Origin: Paragordius varius
Lineage: Eukaryota; Nematomorpha
Assembly (NCBI GenBank): GCA_964247055.1
Contig: OZ176053.1
Coordinates: forward strand, 3,720,001 to 3,784,000
Direction: 5' to 3'
DNA length: 64,000 bases
Each line of letters opens with the position of its first letter. Position 1 is the stretch's first letter. The position numbers and the translations under genes are program-made. The notes under the pieces were generated by a model. It saw only the letters and a list, made by a program, of their open reading frames with translations. It did no database searches and had not been told where the DNA came from. Below, piece after piece: positions 36,300 through 49,100 of this stretch.

Positions 36300-36765
36300 A
36301 TGATCTTGTATTTATATTCTTTAGAATTCTCGATCATTTAAGATTTCAAAATAAAACAGCAAATTTATTATACGCTCACAAACCAGATGACAAATAATGA
36401 AAAAATATTTTTTTAATTTTATTTTGATATTATAATATTTTTTACTGTATAAAATATGAATGTTAAGATTTTAATAGTGGGTTTAGCTAGTAAATAATCA
36501 AAATTTTAATATAGTTCATAATTTTTTTGCGTATTAGGTATGTTAAAGGAAAAACAGGATTTACCTGAGTTTTAATAATAGCTATAACTATATGATTTTG
36601 ATCAATAATATATTGTAAATATCTGATAAGATAATAATAATTTTATCTAAAGTTTAATCATCATTTTAATTAAACTTTTTCCCTTTTTGCTCAATTTCAA
36701 TTTCCTTTCATAGGTCGTCAACAAATAAAAATTTTGCGGTAAGTGAATTCGCTGGTTATAAATCA
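36300..36765 (+). repeat. Repeat family C, copy 3
   Basis: Direct-orientation copy of 3450-3990, including the terminal CAACAAATAA..TTTTGCGGTAA block. It faces copy 2 in inverted orientation. Confidence 0.6.
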
Positions 36766-37944
36766 AATGAAACAGAGTTATTAAAACAGGTGTTCAACTT
36801 GTCCGCAAAAAAATCATAAAATAATTTTATGCTAAATATTTTACAAAATTTTACAATTTATGATGAAAATAATCAATAAAAGACAAAAAATATTTTTTTT
36901 ACCTCAGAGCTCAATATTTTATAAAAAGACCTAATGTCATGAAATATTAGAATTTTGATCACTAAGAAACCCAATGCTTATTTAACGTTTGTTCTGGTTT
37001 ATAGGAGGTTAGTTAGTTAAAAATCTCGTTTCAAACGCGAAATGGAACATGAAACCGGTTTTTGCGTTCTGGTTTCCCTATATATCAGTCATAAGACATA
37101 TTTTGTGTTACAATTATTTGGCTGCACCGACCACGGTTGGAAAAAATTATACATTTTTAAGCAACTAATCCACATAAGAAATGCATTTACCTGATTTGCT
37201 TAAAAATATTTTTAATATAAATTTAAAACGGCATTTAAGTTTTTTAAGGGGTTAACTATTTGCCCAAAACCTATCATAATCTGACGTAGCATTTTTAATG
37301 TGTTTACGGATAGAAATATGAATTATATTGGATAATCGGGATATGCGTGGTAAATGTATCATTGATAAAACGCCTTACTATGTTTAGTATTTTAACGATT
37401 CCATCTGAACTCCATAGATACCAGTTGTTCATCCTGAATTACCGCAGATAAAAATTGAATGGATTTAAATTTCCTCCTTTCATACTATTTTGTATACATG
37501 CAGAGTTTGCCTAAAAACACATTCATACCCATTTGATTGTTGGAATTTATAAAATTAAATGTAAAATATGGTTTATGTATGTTAAATAATTTTGTTATTT
37601 GCTATAATGTTCATATTCCACCATTCTAACCAACCAATCAAGCTTAGAAATTCCAATCGAATCAATGATATAAATCGAAATTGCGTAAAAAAGAAAGAAA
37701 GAAACATATTTTAGAATCAAAGCATAAATTACTATGTAAAATACAAAAAAATAAAATTATAAAACAAAGCAACACAGCTGAATGCATTATACTTACAAAA
37801 GTAAACAATGCGAATAACGCATTATTTTCATTAGTTATTTACATAAAAGTCGCATTTCAGCCGTCTAAAATTAAAACCGTTCTAAAAATTTAAATTATTA
37901 AATTTACTCAGTGATAGAATTCGTTTGATTCTCTATTAAACAAG
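36766..37944. other. Spacer upstream of MARVEL gene B
   Basis: No gene recognised. The stretch 37020-37480 is less A+T-rich, but I could not match it. The frame 37681-37893 is Lys/Asn/Ile-rich and looks like chance. Promoters of both MARVEL genes should lie in 35692-37944. Confidence 0.4.
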
Positions 37945-38748
37945 ATGGGTTCCCGATATTTACGGAGTGTCCAAGGAATTCTCAAATTATTCCAAATAGT
38001 AAGAATAATTACAGTATGCATTTTAATGGTTGGTTATTACCCACTATAGTTGGGAAATTGCAAACAGTAATGCATGGAAAAAACAACAAAATTTTTAATA
38101 AACAATTATTTCCATACACTACTGTGTTGCTAATTGTCCAACTATAGTGTGAAATAAGCAACCAATAAAAGGTATACTGTATTATAAATATTCATCTAAC
38201 TCCTTTCGATATATAAATTTATCAATCACGTAAAATAAACAAAAAGCGCACACATAATTCATATATTTGATAAGATAACTTGCATAATGACTCACTTACA
38301 ATTAATTTAGGTGTCTTTTTATCTTTTTTTTATATAGTGACAAACAAATGTTATATATATTATATACAGTATGAGTAAGTGTACATCAAGAAAGTTATTA
38401 TTGCCAAATAGCATATATAACAAAGGGCAGTATTATTGGTATTTATTTTTTTCACTTTTTACTATTATTAGCCAATAATAATTCTATTTGAATAATTAAT
38501 AACTTTTTAGCATTATACTTACTCATACTTTAATTACAATATTTCAGCTATTAAATATTTTAATTGGCATATTAGGTGTTTGGAATCATCATAATAATAT
38601 TATTTGCCGTATCTAATTATCGGAGATGGTGGGTCCATAATTTTCTCTTTTTCCTGGCAGTCGTTTGTACAATCATAACGTTTCTCCTACTCCTAGTATC
38701 CGTTTGTGATATTTATAACACTATACTCTGGCCATGGAAATCTATAGT

Positions 38749-38786
<38 letters not shown>

Positions 38787-40624
38787 TATTATATATCACA
38801 GATTGCCGATATCAAAATCTTATAAAATTTAAAAAATTATAAAGACATTGTTTTTGCAGGATGTTGTCATGGTAAAAATACAACATTTTTTTTGCAACAT
38901 TAGTCACATCCGGTATTAATTATATTTATGCCTACGCAGCCAAGTCATTATATTGACTTTTACACTTGCAAATCATGTTCACCCGTACAATGCAAATTGA
39001 GGTTGTTTTAAAATCTAATATTTTGTTAAACATGTAAGGCATTTAATTTATTTGAAAAGTTTTCTCCTATAGAGGGGTGTCCACAGAAATCTTCGCGGGC
39101 TGCTTTGATATTTTTGTTTTTTTATTTATTTTAAGCTCAATTATGGATGATATATCTAAATAATCTTATTTTGATTGCAATCCAAATTTATTTTTTTAAC
39201 ATTTTTTGCACTTTTGATTAAGTGAAAACGCGTGCTTGACACCTTTGCTCTTATATTACATATTAATGCACTACAAAATTTTTTTAAAAATACTCTTATT
39301 TTATGGTATAACAACCTGAAGCCAATTAACAAAATTATTTTTGCTAATTTTATCATGTTCCTGGATTTGTTTTTGTCTTATTAATTGCTCAAAGTAATTA
39401 ATTAATTAACTTTAAGCCGTGGAATTTACAAACACCATATTTTATTCAAAAGTTTTAAAATCTGAACGGCGGCGAAATAGTGTGATATTGGTACTATTTT
39501 CATTTTTTATAATTTAGCCTATTTATTATTTTTATTGAGATGTAGCCGAATAAATTGGAACCGCTTTCTTTAGTAATTTTTTAATAGTAATTTAAATTTG
39601 GCCTGGGTTACTTACCCCAATAGAAAAGCTTTGATGGGACACTTTAAAAGCCGATTAATTTGTTTTAACATTTACATATTAAACGCAAATATTGTTTATT
39701 ACAAATCAGTGGTCAAATACAGCTTAAAATCAAATAAACCAAAAAAGGAATCGAATTTACCTTTTTATAGTGATTCTTATCCAACTTAAACCGGATCGGT
39801 TTGTGTAACCGGAGAAATGATTTCAAAAATCTTATGTGTTTTAGAGCCGGCTATTTGGTTTTTTTTATTTGCAAAAATATTGCTTGGAGTATGTATATAT
39901 CATTCATAATTACTATTTTTTATAAATAAATTAATATACATTTTTCGGATATATTTTTCGGATATATTACGTCTAATCATGCGTATAGGAAATCGGTTTT
40001 CACATTGTGGCAGCCATACTCTATGCTATTGGGTCCAGCCTATTACTTTATTCCCGATATAATGTAACTGCGTGGACGATTGCTGGGGTAATGATTTTAT
40101 TAGTTATTAAAATTAATAAACCTTTATTTTTCACCAATTATTTTTTCCAATTTCTATCCAATGATTTAAGGATAAATTTCCCATAATTTGCTCAACACTA
40201 AAAAATTATCTTACGCATTTACAATTTTCACGGTTTATTTACGAAAGATATTTTTATCTATGAAAATCTTATATTTTAAATAAATGGGATAATTGGAAGC
40301 GCTATTACCCAATTCAATTTCCGATTAAAAATAAGCATAAATAATTTTTACTACCAAACCTTTTATGTCGCTTGAAAAATAACCTTTGATTGGCTTTGAA
40401 AGTTGCGGATTCACGATAAAATTACTGATTTGCCCTTGGGGAATAATGCATGCTAAACTATAAATAATTTCTCAACTACATAATCACATTTTCTAAAAAA
40501 CAATAAATAACCAAATTTAACATAAAATTTTTTAGCATATTTTTTATTCACTATTTGATATTAGGTCTTTGGATGCCTAAATACCGCATTGTATGGTTTA
40601 CATACGTATTTCTCTGCAGATTAA
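37945..40624 (+). CDS. MARVEL-like four-helix membrane protein B, 4 exons
   Basis: Exons 37945-37998, 38576-38746, 39989-40087 and 40565-40624 give 127 residues, all junctions phase 0. The N terminus is MGSRYLRSVQGILKLFQI. Helix 1 is VFGIIIIILFAV, then NYRRWWVHN and helix 2 (FLFFLAVVCTIITFLLLLVS). Exon 3 has EIGFHIVAAILYAIGSSLLL and the signature NVTAWTIAG, and exon 4 has VFGCLNTALYGLHTYFSAD and the stop. Four helices, short loops and the A(Y/W)TxA..FGxxxTxxYG ending fit the MARVEL domain (physins, CMTM, MAL) that acts in membrane apposition and vesicle traffic. It is a paralog of gene A, head to head 2.25 kb away. Its introns hold Tc1-type and hAT-type MITEs and a (TA)n tract (38753-38782). 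Confidence 0.82.
38012..38179. mobile_element. Tc1/mariner-type MITE, 168 bp
   Basis: Inverted ends CAGTATGCATTTTAATGG and, read inverted, CAGTATACCTTTTATTGG extend inward through CACTATAGTTGG for about 50 bp. The element is flanked by TA on both sides (38010-38011 and 38180-38181), as for Tc1/mariner insertions. It begins 14 bp after the exon 1 donor of MARVEL gene B. Confidence 0.8.
38367..38530. mobile_element. Second Tc1/mariner-like MITE
   Basis: The left end CAGTATGAGTAAGTGTA and the right end, inverted, AGTATGAGTAAGTATA, with AAAGTTATTA on both sides, form imperfect inverted repeats of about 35 bp. The left flank is TA. It shares the CAGTAT start with the MITE at 38012 but differs inside. 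Confidence 0.6.
39071..39249. mobile_element. hAT-type MITE in MARVEL gene B intron 2
   Basis: The left end AGGGGTGTCCACAG followed by CGCGGGCTGC, and the right end CGCGTGCTTGACACCTTTGC, match the 22878-23126 family. It is diverged, and no clear target duplication is seen. Confidence 0.5.
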
Positions 40625-41028
40625 TATAGTATCCATATATCAATCAATCTTATGCATCTCTTATCTCAAATCGTTATTTTGTAAATAAAGCAAATTTGCA
40701 TTATATGTGATATTTTTAATGATGACTTATATTTTGAAGATTGTGATTTAAAATAAATTTTTACGCGACAAAGTTCGGGTTAAAAAAACTAAATTAATAA
40801 GCATTTTTGACAAATAGGTATCAAAATTTACATTCTTATTTTGGTCGCATATATATTTTTGGAGAAAGGTATATTTTTTTACATGTTATTTACGAACAAA
40901 AGTATCTTGATCAAGGGTGTCCAACACACGACGGTCCTCCAAATTGCAGTCGGAAAAAATTTCAAGAAAACTAAATTAATATAAAATTTTATAATTTAAG
41001 AGAATAACTTTTTAAATTTATAGATATA
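40625..41028. other. Spacer between MARVEL gene B and Helitron copy 2
   Basis: Only one hAT-MITE-like end is visible, at about 40913 (AAGGGTGTCCAACACACGAC). Confidence 0.4.
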
Positions 41029-42967
41029 CTAGCGTAAATCGTGTTGCTACGCAGTCCTAGGAAGTCCTTCGGACTTCTGGGGGGGATAGGGGGGCTATTT
41101 GAAAAAGGGACAATAAAATGATCCATATATGTGGATTATTTCAAAACATTATTTAATAGCTATGATCTCATAGGATTTTCAAAACGGTGCATTCATACTA
41201 ATATATTGTTTTCTGGTAAAAGGCCCCAAATTGACGGCTAAGGGAAAAAACGTAAAATTCACCTTTTTATGGGAAATATTTAATGCTTTATTGGACTCGT
41301 ATGGCTTCTTAATTTTTTTGAAAATTAGCTTTAAAACGGCATTTTGTGTGGCGTCTCAGTTTTAAACCAGTAGACCCCTACCCATAGGCCTATATAGAAA
41401 AAGCACTAAGTTATATTTTTTGCCTTTATAGGGAAAATATTTGGTATCATCTTTGAGACCATCGACTCATGGATTATTCGAAAAAATACCTCAACACTAA
41501 ATAATCGTTATATGATGTATTTTTAGGGCCTAAAGGCCCTAAATTAACGGCTAATAAAAAAGGCCTGATTTTTACCTAGTTACGGGTAATATTTCTAACT
41601 TTAAATGAGCTCATTTTAAATAGTTCCACCGCAATTTCTATATAGTGGTAAAGTTTTGAGCGGGTACTTCCCCAGAGGCAGGTATAAAAAAGCGTCGGGC
41701 AAAATTTTTGTCTTTATATGGGGAATATATGGAATTATAATGTCCATATGTTCCTATTCTTGGAAATATTGCTTCAAAACCAAAAAATTGTTCTATGGCG
41801 GCGAATTTTTCAGGGCGTAAAACTTTTCTTAGTGACTGATTGAAGTAACCCCCTATACTAAAATATTATTTTATTAAGGGGTAATAATATTTTATGCCCT
41901 TATTGAACTCATATAGTCTCATAAGTTTTCTGAAATTTGGATAGGCATCTGTATCGATATAGTGATGCATTTTTACGCGGGTAGCCCCTCACCCTGAGCC
42001 TATTTAACCGTTTAAAAAATCCGCTCGACTTAAATTTTTGCCTTTTTACGGGTAATATTTCAGGCCCTAATAAAACTTATATGGCATGTTTCTGAAAATA
42101 AATCCTAAACAACCCAATTTTGAAATGGTGGCGCAGTTTTAGGCGGTAGCTCCCTGGCCAATATAAAAAAGACGTTCGATAATATTTTTACCTTTATATG
42201 GGAATACCTGGAATCATCATTCATTCCATATGCTGTTAATAGTTTGTGGAAGAATAGCTTCAAAACTAATTAAGGCGTAAGGGGCCCATTTAACCTAATT
42301 TAAAAAAACCAGTCGACTTAAATTTTTGACCTTTTACGGGTAATATTTTAAGCAAGGATTGAACTCATATGGCCTGATAAGTTTTCTAAAATTTAGCCCC
42401 AAAGGCAGGCTATTTATATGACGGGTCAGTTTTTAGCGGGTATCTCCTTACCCAGCAGCTATCATCAAAGGAACGCTTGACTAAAATTTTTGTCTTTTAA
42501 CAGGGAATACCTGACCTGGAATCCTTATTGAATTTTTACGGTCTCATACTTTAGGCGAAAAATAGTTTCAAAAAATTATTTTTGTGGTTAATTTTTTTGA
42601 AAAAAAGTGGCATTTTACGTGGGGAGAGGGTAAAAAGAGGGCCTAAATTAAAAATGCGAGCCGACTATGTTCGGCGCAATCGATAATAAGTAAAAAAAAT
42701 CATATTTGAAATCGAATGGTCCAACACGTTTTCGAGAAAATTGTGTTAAAGACTCGATTTTGGCGGACTTATGTTTTCAAAAAAAACCCGTTTTTGACAC
42801 GGAGTGGGCCCGAACTGGGGGCCTAATTAAAAAAAAGGGCGAAGCTATTGTCGGGGCATTCATTACTGATTATATTTTTTCGATATTTGGATTTGAATGG
42901 GCCTACCGGTTTTCCGGAAACAGATCGCAAAGTCACCACTTTCCATTTTTATAAATATATATATAGA
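41029..42967 (-). mobile_element. Non-autonomous Helitron, copy 2, 1939 bp
   Basis: In minus-strand orientation it starts with TC (42967-42966), preceded by A, as TCTATATATATATTTATAAA. It ends with a GC-rich hairpin (CTGCGTAGCA), GATTTACG and CTAG (41032-41029), followed by T. The ends match copy 1. The first about 350 bp are close to copy 1. The rest is a diverged set of tandem units with a period of roughly 170 bp, each with GCGGGTA..TCCCC, a TTTTTGCCTTTT.ACGGGTAATATT block and TTGAACTCATATGGC. It has no Rep/helicase coding. The 42706-42954 frame is an accidental opposite-strand reading also found in copy 1. Confidence 0.88.
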
Positions 42968-43249
42968 TATCATTTACTACATATACTTTATCATTCTCAA
43001 CAATAATTTCTAGAAAATATTTCAGCATGTTCGATAATTGGAAAATGCTATTTTGAGGCCTTTTAATATTTAGACATACTACATATTACTCTAAATTAGA
43101 GATTGTAAAATACTTTGAGCTCTTTAAGGTAAAAATTATTGTTTATTCAAAACAATACCTAAATATAAATATATTCATCTCCGTTTGTTATGTTCTTTCA
43201 ATGCGCCCCGCCGATGTTTTAGAATATTTGTGTTAGACACAGATCTAGG
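42968..43249. other. Spacer
   Basis: Nothing recognised. Confidence 0.4.
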
Positions 43250-43452
43250 TGAAAAAAATCAAGTAAACAAGTAAAGGGTGTAGCGTCGGAAGATCGTCGG
43301 CCACCTGCCGTCAAGGCAATCCCTACCCACCCGTAATGCATTGAGCTTCAGAGCGGGGAGACACAAGGAGGTTGGGTTTGACGTTAGTATCTACATACAT
43401 AATAAAAGCCTTCATGTTAGATGTGTTAATGGGAGTTAGTATTGTTAATAAG

Positions 43453-43491
<39 letters not shown>

Positions 43492-44660
43492 GAAATGTTA
43501 ATTTCGCATTGTTATGTAGGTAAAAGCAATATTTGAGTTTAAATAACCGTACAAACAGGGTTTGATTACTCCAGAAAGTAATGTCAAAGGTCTATGTCGG
43601 GTCAAATGTAGAAGTAATTTTAAGCTCTTATCTTTGGTGTGGAAGGGGGTCTTCTTTTGCTTCTAAATGAGTGTGGCCTTTAGGTAAACCAATTTTGGAG
43701 ATGACATTACAAGCGTCAACGTTACCCCTTCGTGCGACCATGTTTCAGTTGTACCCTCAACTGGGACGCTAACCAGGGATAAGTGGTCGTTGACCTTGCT
43801 CTGAGCTAAGTATCAACTCCGACCAACAGAGATGTCAGAGATTGGTAACCAGCCCTGCTCAAATATCAGCGGCTCCAACATTGCCCAGGACGTCGTCCCA
43901 CAATAATTGGCTAATAGTCTACTCACAGTCGCGTCTTGCATGCTTTATACATTCAGTGGTACATTTTGTTCGTTGGATATCTGTGTGAAGCAGTCTATAT
44001 TCTTAACTAACTGTGTAGGTGTTTACCATTAACAGATTTTGTTGTAACATCAATACTAGCTGACATTAAGAAAGCGTTGTAAAATAAAAATTTATACCTT
44101 AATTACATGAATACTAACTGACATTACCAGAGCGTGTTAAATAAATTTATACCATAATTACATCGATACTGACATTAACAAAGCGTTGTAAAATAAAAAT
44201 TTATACCTTAATTGCATCAATACTAACTGACATTAACAGAGCGTTGTAAAATAAAATTTATACCTTATCTAGCAGTGGGAATTAACCTTAAAATACTACC
44301 GACTTCGCAATAGTACCATTCAATCTGGAGCAAAGTATCCGGTTCAAATAAAAGTTGAATATTGGTAATCAGCCCTCAAATATCAGCGGTTCCGATGTCA
44401 TCGTCATATAGCAGGAAAGTTTTGCGTTGGTTTCCAACGGGATAGGATTAGTAACTCTGGTGCGTTTCCTCGTTGTCAAGAGCTTAAAAGTGATCGAGGT
44501 TTTCGGGGTATAATCGTAATCGCGTTCTCAGTTGGCCACAGTTATTGAAGTTTTTTCGGTAAGTTTTAAACGGGGTCATTAGGAATTTACAGTCATTGTT
44601 CGATTCTAGCCTGGAGAGGATGTTGCGTCAGCCGGTAAACATAAAAGTATAAGCGATCGT
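43250..44660. other. G+C-richer non-coding block
   Basis: About 1.4 kb visibly less A+T-rich than everything around it, with no long open frame on either strand. It contains a (TA)n tract (43453-43487), a four-copy tandem repeat (44047-44269) and two diverged copies of one segment (43845-43885 and 44358-44390: ATTGGTAA(C/T)CAGCCC followed by CAAATATCAGCGG). It could be a non-coding RNA gene, a decayed element or foreign DNA. I recognise no rRNA or tRNA in it. Confidence 0.5.
44047..44269 (+). repeat. Tandem repeat, 4 units of 54-58 bp
   Basis: Units begin at about 44047, 44105, 44160 and 44214. The consensus carries CATCAATACTAACTGACATT, AAC(A/C)(A/G)AGCGTTGTAAAAT and TTTATACCTTAATT. Units differ by small indels. 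Confidence 0.85.
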
Positions 44661-46198
44661 TATTATGCTGAAAAAAATCAAATCACAAAAATTTGTTAAA
44701 GGGCGCTTGTAATTTTAAAATTAACACAAAAAAGCCGCGATCGTTAAATAATATATAAATTACGTTAACTTCATGTTAATTATGTAAATTATTTTCTGTC
44801 ATATTACGACATGAAATAGTTGGGATAATATTATTATTTATCTTTGGTTGTATAAAAATATTTATGACAGCTCATTGTTTTACGGAAGTCAATAGATGAG
44901 CATAATATTAGGGTCAAAAATTTCATTTCTTTATTGGCAACAGATTAATAATAATAATAATAATTTACTCTACACTGTTCAAACATCAGTTATTCAAACA
45001 AGTTGTTCCGAAATGAACGATTAAATTAAAAAATGTCTGATCAGCGCATTTAATACTTCTAAAAAAATTCTTATATTCGAAATTATAATAATAATTTATA
45101 CAATATATTTTCTCTAAGAGTATTTTTTAAATTGATGGTTAAGCTATAATATTTGTGGTATGTTTAATCAATGAAATTTTAACCATAAAAATAGATTTTT
45201 AAATTTGTAACAAGATTTTAATGTCTGAAAGATAATATGAAAGGTCAAAGACGGCTCGCGCCCTACTATTTGATAATTATGAAATACATTTTCCCGCAAA
45301 GCGACATGAAATTAAAAACTGCAAACGTACTGGTTTAACATAAAATACACTTGGATTTAAAACTATTTCAACAAATGAAAGACATATGAAAAAATTTTAT
45401 CACATATATCAAGATTCGCATGGTGCTTTTTGTTTTGAGACTAAGTGATTTAAAAAAATTGATATCCACGTTTGCAGTATGTGCTTATATAAAAATACCC
45501 GAAACTGGTATAAAAAAATTTTATTCAAAAATACTTTATATTACTTATTCTAAGCTAAAACCTAAAGGTAAAAATTTAGTCAAGGTGACATGTGTGCAAT
45601 GGTAAATTAAAAAAAATAATACAAAATAAACCATTTTTTCTATTTCTTTCAATGTTAGATGTAATTTAAATAAAAAATTAGCTTTAATCTTACCTTTAAA
45701 ATTATATGAAGACGATATTTTGCAAAAAATTTTGTAAAATAAAAATGGCGTCGAATTGGTTTGAACATGAAACTTTTTTATTCATAACGAAATTATATTT
45801 AGATATTTTGGCTTATTTATATATTTTTTTGAGATAGAAGCATAAATTTAAGTACCGTTTCATCCAGTAATTTTTCAAAAATTCCTAACTCTAATTAGGT
45901 CTGGGGTATTTAGATACCCCAATTAGAATCGAAGTGTTAAATCGCCACAACAGGCAAATAAATGTATATTATCCTTAAAAAATGCAAATAATCAATTAAA
46001 AGCTTTCAAGCTACTTTTATCAGAAAGCTCTAAGATATAAAACTACCCCAAAAGGTAAATCAAAAAGGAAGTGTTAACAAATAAATAGGTTAGTGTAAAT
46101 TTTTTTTTAAATTTTTATATTTTTAACTCATATACCCTTTTTACATATGCGGAAGCTTATTATTTATCAAACACATCACTCTTTTAGGTTAAATAGGC
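44661..46198. other. Spacer upstream of NOG1
   Basis: No gene. It includes an inverted family A MITE (45345-45945) and a family E fragment (45985-46040). The NOG1 promoter should lie in the last few hundred bases. Confidence 0.5.
45345..45945 (-). repeat. MITE family A, copy 3 (inverted)
   Basis: The right end has CTGGGGTATTTAGATACCCC then AATTAGAATCGAAGTG. Interior blocks AAACCTAAAGGTAAAAATTTAG and GACATGTGTGCA match copies at 18298 and 19196. The frame 45420-45605 falls in it and is not a gene. Confidence 0.65.
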
Positions 46199-49100
46199 AT
46201 GGTTCAATATAATTTCAAGTCTATATGCGTCGTTCCTACGGCAAAAGTATATATTAATTATATGTTAGGATTTTGTAGATATCGTTTTATCCAAAACACA
46301 AAGAAAAACTCCTACTGTTGTCCATAAGCATTATAAAATCTCCCGAATACGTCAATTTTATATGCGGAAAATAAGGTTGAGTATTAATTAAATATAGGTT
46401 TACTCAACAAAACTTTGAAGAGATGTTTGCAAAAATATTAAGTGAATTTCCAAACATAGATGATATGCATCCATTTTATTCAGACTTAATCAATATATTA
46501 TATGATCGCGACCACTATAAAATAGCTTTGGGTCAAATACACAAAGTCAAACAATTAGTAAGTAATATCGGGAAAGAATATCTCAAATTATTAAAATTTG
46601 CTGATTCCTTGTACAGATGTAAACAATTGAAAAAGGCTGCTCTCGGCAGGTTTGTCATTATTCTTTGAAAATTTATTATTTGCATGTACATTATATTTAC
46701 TTTCAATATATATTATACATATATAATATATATCCTACTTATCTAGAATGGCTACACTTATGAAAAGACAAAAAGAAGGTCTTGAATATCTGGAAAGTGT
46801 CAGGCAACATCTTTCCCGTTTGCCTAGTATTGATCCCAATCAGCCCTCGATTCTCATATCTGGTTTCCCAAACGTAGGCAAATCTAGTTTTATAAACCAG
46901 GTTAATTTTTATCTATACGATTTTTAACATTTTATTTTATTAATATGAATTTTATTATATATATTTTATCAGATAACCAGAGCAGATGTTGAAGTACAAC
47001 CATATGCCTTTACGACGAAATCTTTGTATGTCGGTCATACAGACCATAATTATTTGAAATGGCAGGTTTGAAATATATTGGATTGTAAATTTTTTGATTT
47101 GTTTTTGCAATGTATAAAATTTTAATATTTGAATAAATTAAACAAAATATTGATACCGTTTTTAGCTTTTCAAGGGTTCCGCTAAATTATGATTTGAAAG
47201 ATGGGAGAAAGTGGTTTTTTGTTAGATGAAGACGTTAATTTGTGATTAAAATTTATTTAAATCTTCAAGTGTTTTCCAACCTTAAGATGTATATTTATAT
47301 ATCCATAGATAAGATCCCATACATATTTTAAATAATTATTTGTATTATTGATCATAGAATATCATTTTCATTGGTGCAGGAAAAGGCATTTAAATATTTT
47401 AAACGATAAGGTCAACGAATTCAAGGAAAAATGGAAAAAATGGTATTTAAGCAGACATATTATATTTTATATAATTATACTAGGTCATAGATACACCAGG
47501 TATTTTGGACAAACCTTTAGAACAAAGGAATACGATAGAAATGCAGGCTATTACCGCGCTTGCCCATATCAAAGCAATAGTTTTATATTTTTTGGATGTT
47601 TCGGAAACTTGTGGATATAGTTTGCAAGAGCAGGTTAAATATCCATTTTTCATTATATATAATTATTTAATAATAATATTTTATAATATTTATTATGTTT
47701 TATGATAGATTACGCTGTTTCAAAACATTCAACCTCTCTTTGTCAACAAGGTAAGATATGAGATTAATAATATTTATTCATTATGGAATACACTTACGAT
47801 AATTTAGATCAGGGGTGCCCAACATGCGGCCCGCAAAAATTTAATATCCTAAATTTGTAAAAATATGTCAAGATCTTTTGGCAAATTGATGCTTAAACAA
47901 TTTTTTTAATTAAATTTACCTACCTAATTGGCAAAAACTAATAAAAAATGTTTTATGTTTAAATTTTTTGGGTCCCACGTTTGAAATATAATAAATTATC
48001 AATGAATGTTCATATATATGCGAATTTTCATATTTTTTAAGTCAAAAATGCTGCCCGTGATGCCATTTGTGTTAGACACCCCTGTTTAGACTGTCGATTA
48101 TATTATATTAAATTCCTAATAATATTAAATTAAACAAAAATATTTTTTTGACGTAATATTACTTTTAAAATATGGGTCATATCTACATCCAAAGTTTTAC
48201 TTCTATACTTAACTTTAAATAATTTTTTACGGGATAATTATTTATAGTACCATATGTTATTTAAATAAGCCGAATCGTAAACTGTACTCATTGTAATTGA
48301 TGCTGTTAGGCTGCAATTATATAAATTACTATAATTTAATTAATTGAGTAAATATTTCTATACAGTGAAACAAAAATGTGCATAACTATTAATCTGGTTT
48401 AAATTATAAACATTTATTTTGGTAATTTATAATTTCCTAAAGTTGATTTATCATTATAAGGCCTAATCCTTCATGTATATAGATGTTTTTTTTACTAATA
48501 TTAGATTAACTGAATGAGTTTTTATAAAAGAGAAATTAACATAGTTTAGACTATGTATATCCCTGAAAATATTTAGCCCATTATGATTGTTGTCAACAAG
48601 ATTGATATTAAACCGTTAAGCGAATTGGAGCCTGAGAAACGTGAATTAATTCAACAAACCTTTAACTTGACCCCTGACCATTTTGAAAAAATTATGAATA
48701 ATAATAATAATGTGGACACAGAATTCGACCTTGAAGACGCCATGGATAATGATGAAGAAAATGAAAGCGCTAAGCCTGTACCAATACGCTGTATAAGTGC
48801 CCTTACTAAACATGGTGTTATCGCACTCAAAAATGAGGTACAAGAATTAAAAATTTGATTAATATGTTAATTATATGGTAGTATAGCACAAAATTAAGTT
48901 GCAAATTTAAAATTGATTGTAAATTTGTGTTAAATGATAGGTAAAAATAAGAAAATATGTTAATTATAGATAATCGAAGCGAATCATTTTATTTATGGTT
49001 TATGGTTTTGTATGTTACATTAATGTAAATTATTAAGAGTATTTTAATAAATCGGGATAATATTAAGATTTGTTTAATAAAATTATATAGTTTTATGCCA

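Noticed and set aside
38753-38782. (TA)n tract as a regulatory or coding feature
   Set aside because: The reading frame running into it past 38746 is intronic; the donor at 38747 is confirmed by the matching exon length in the paralog.
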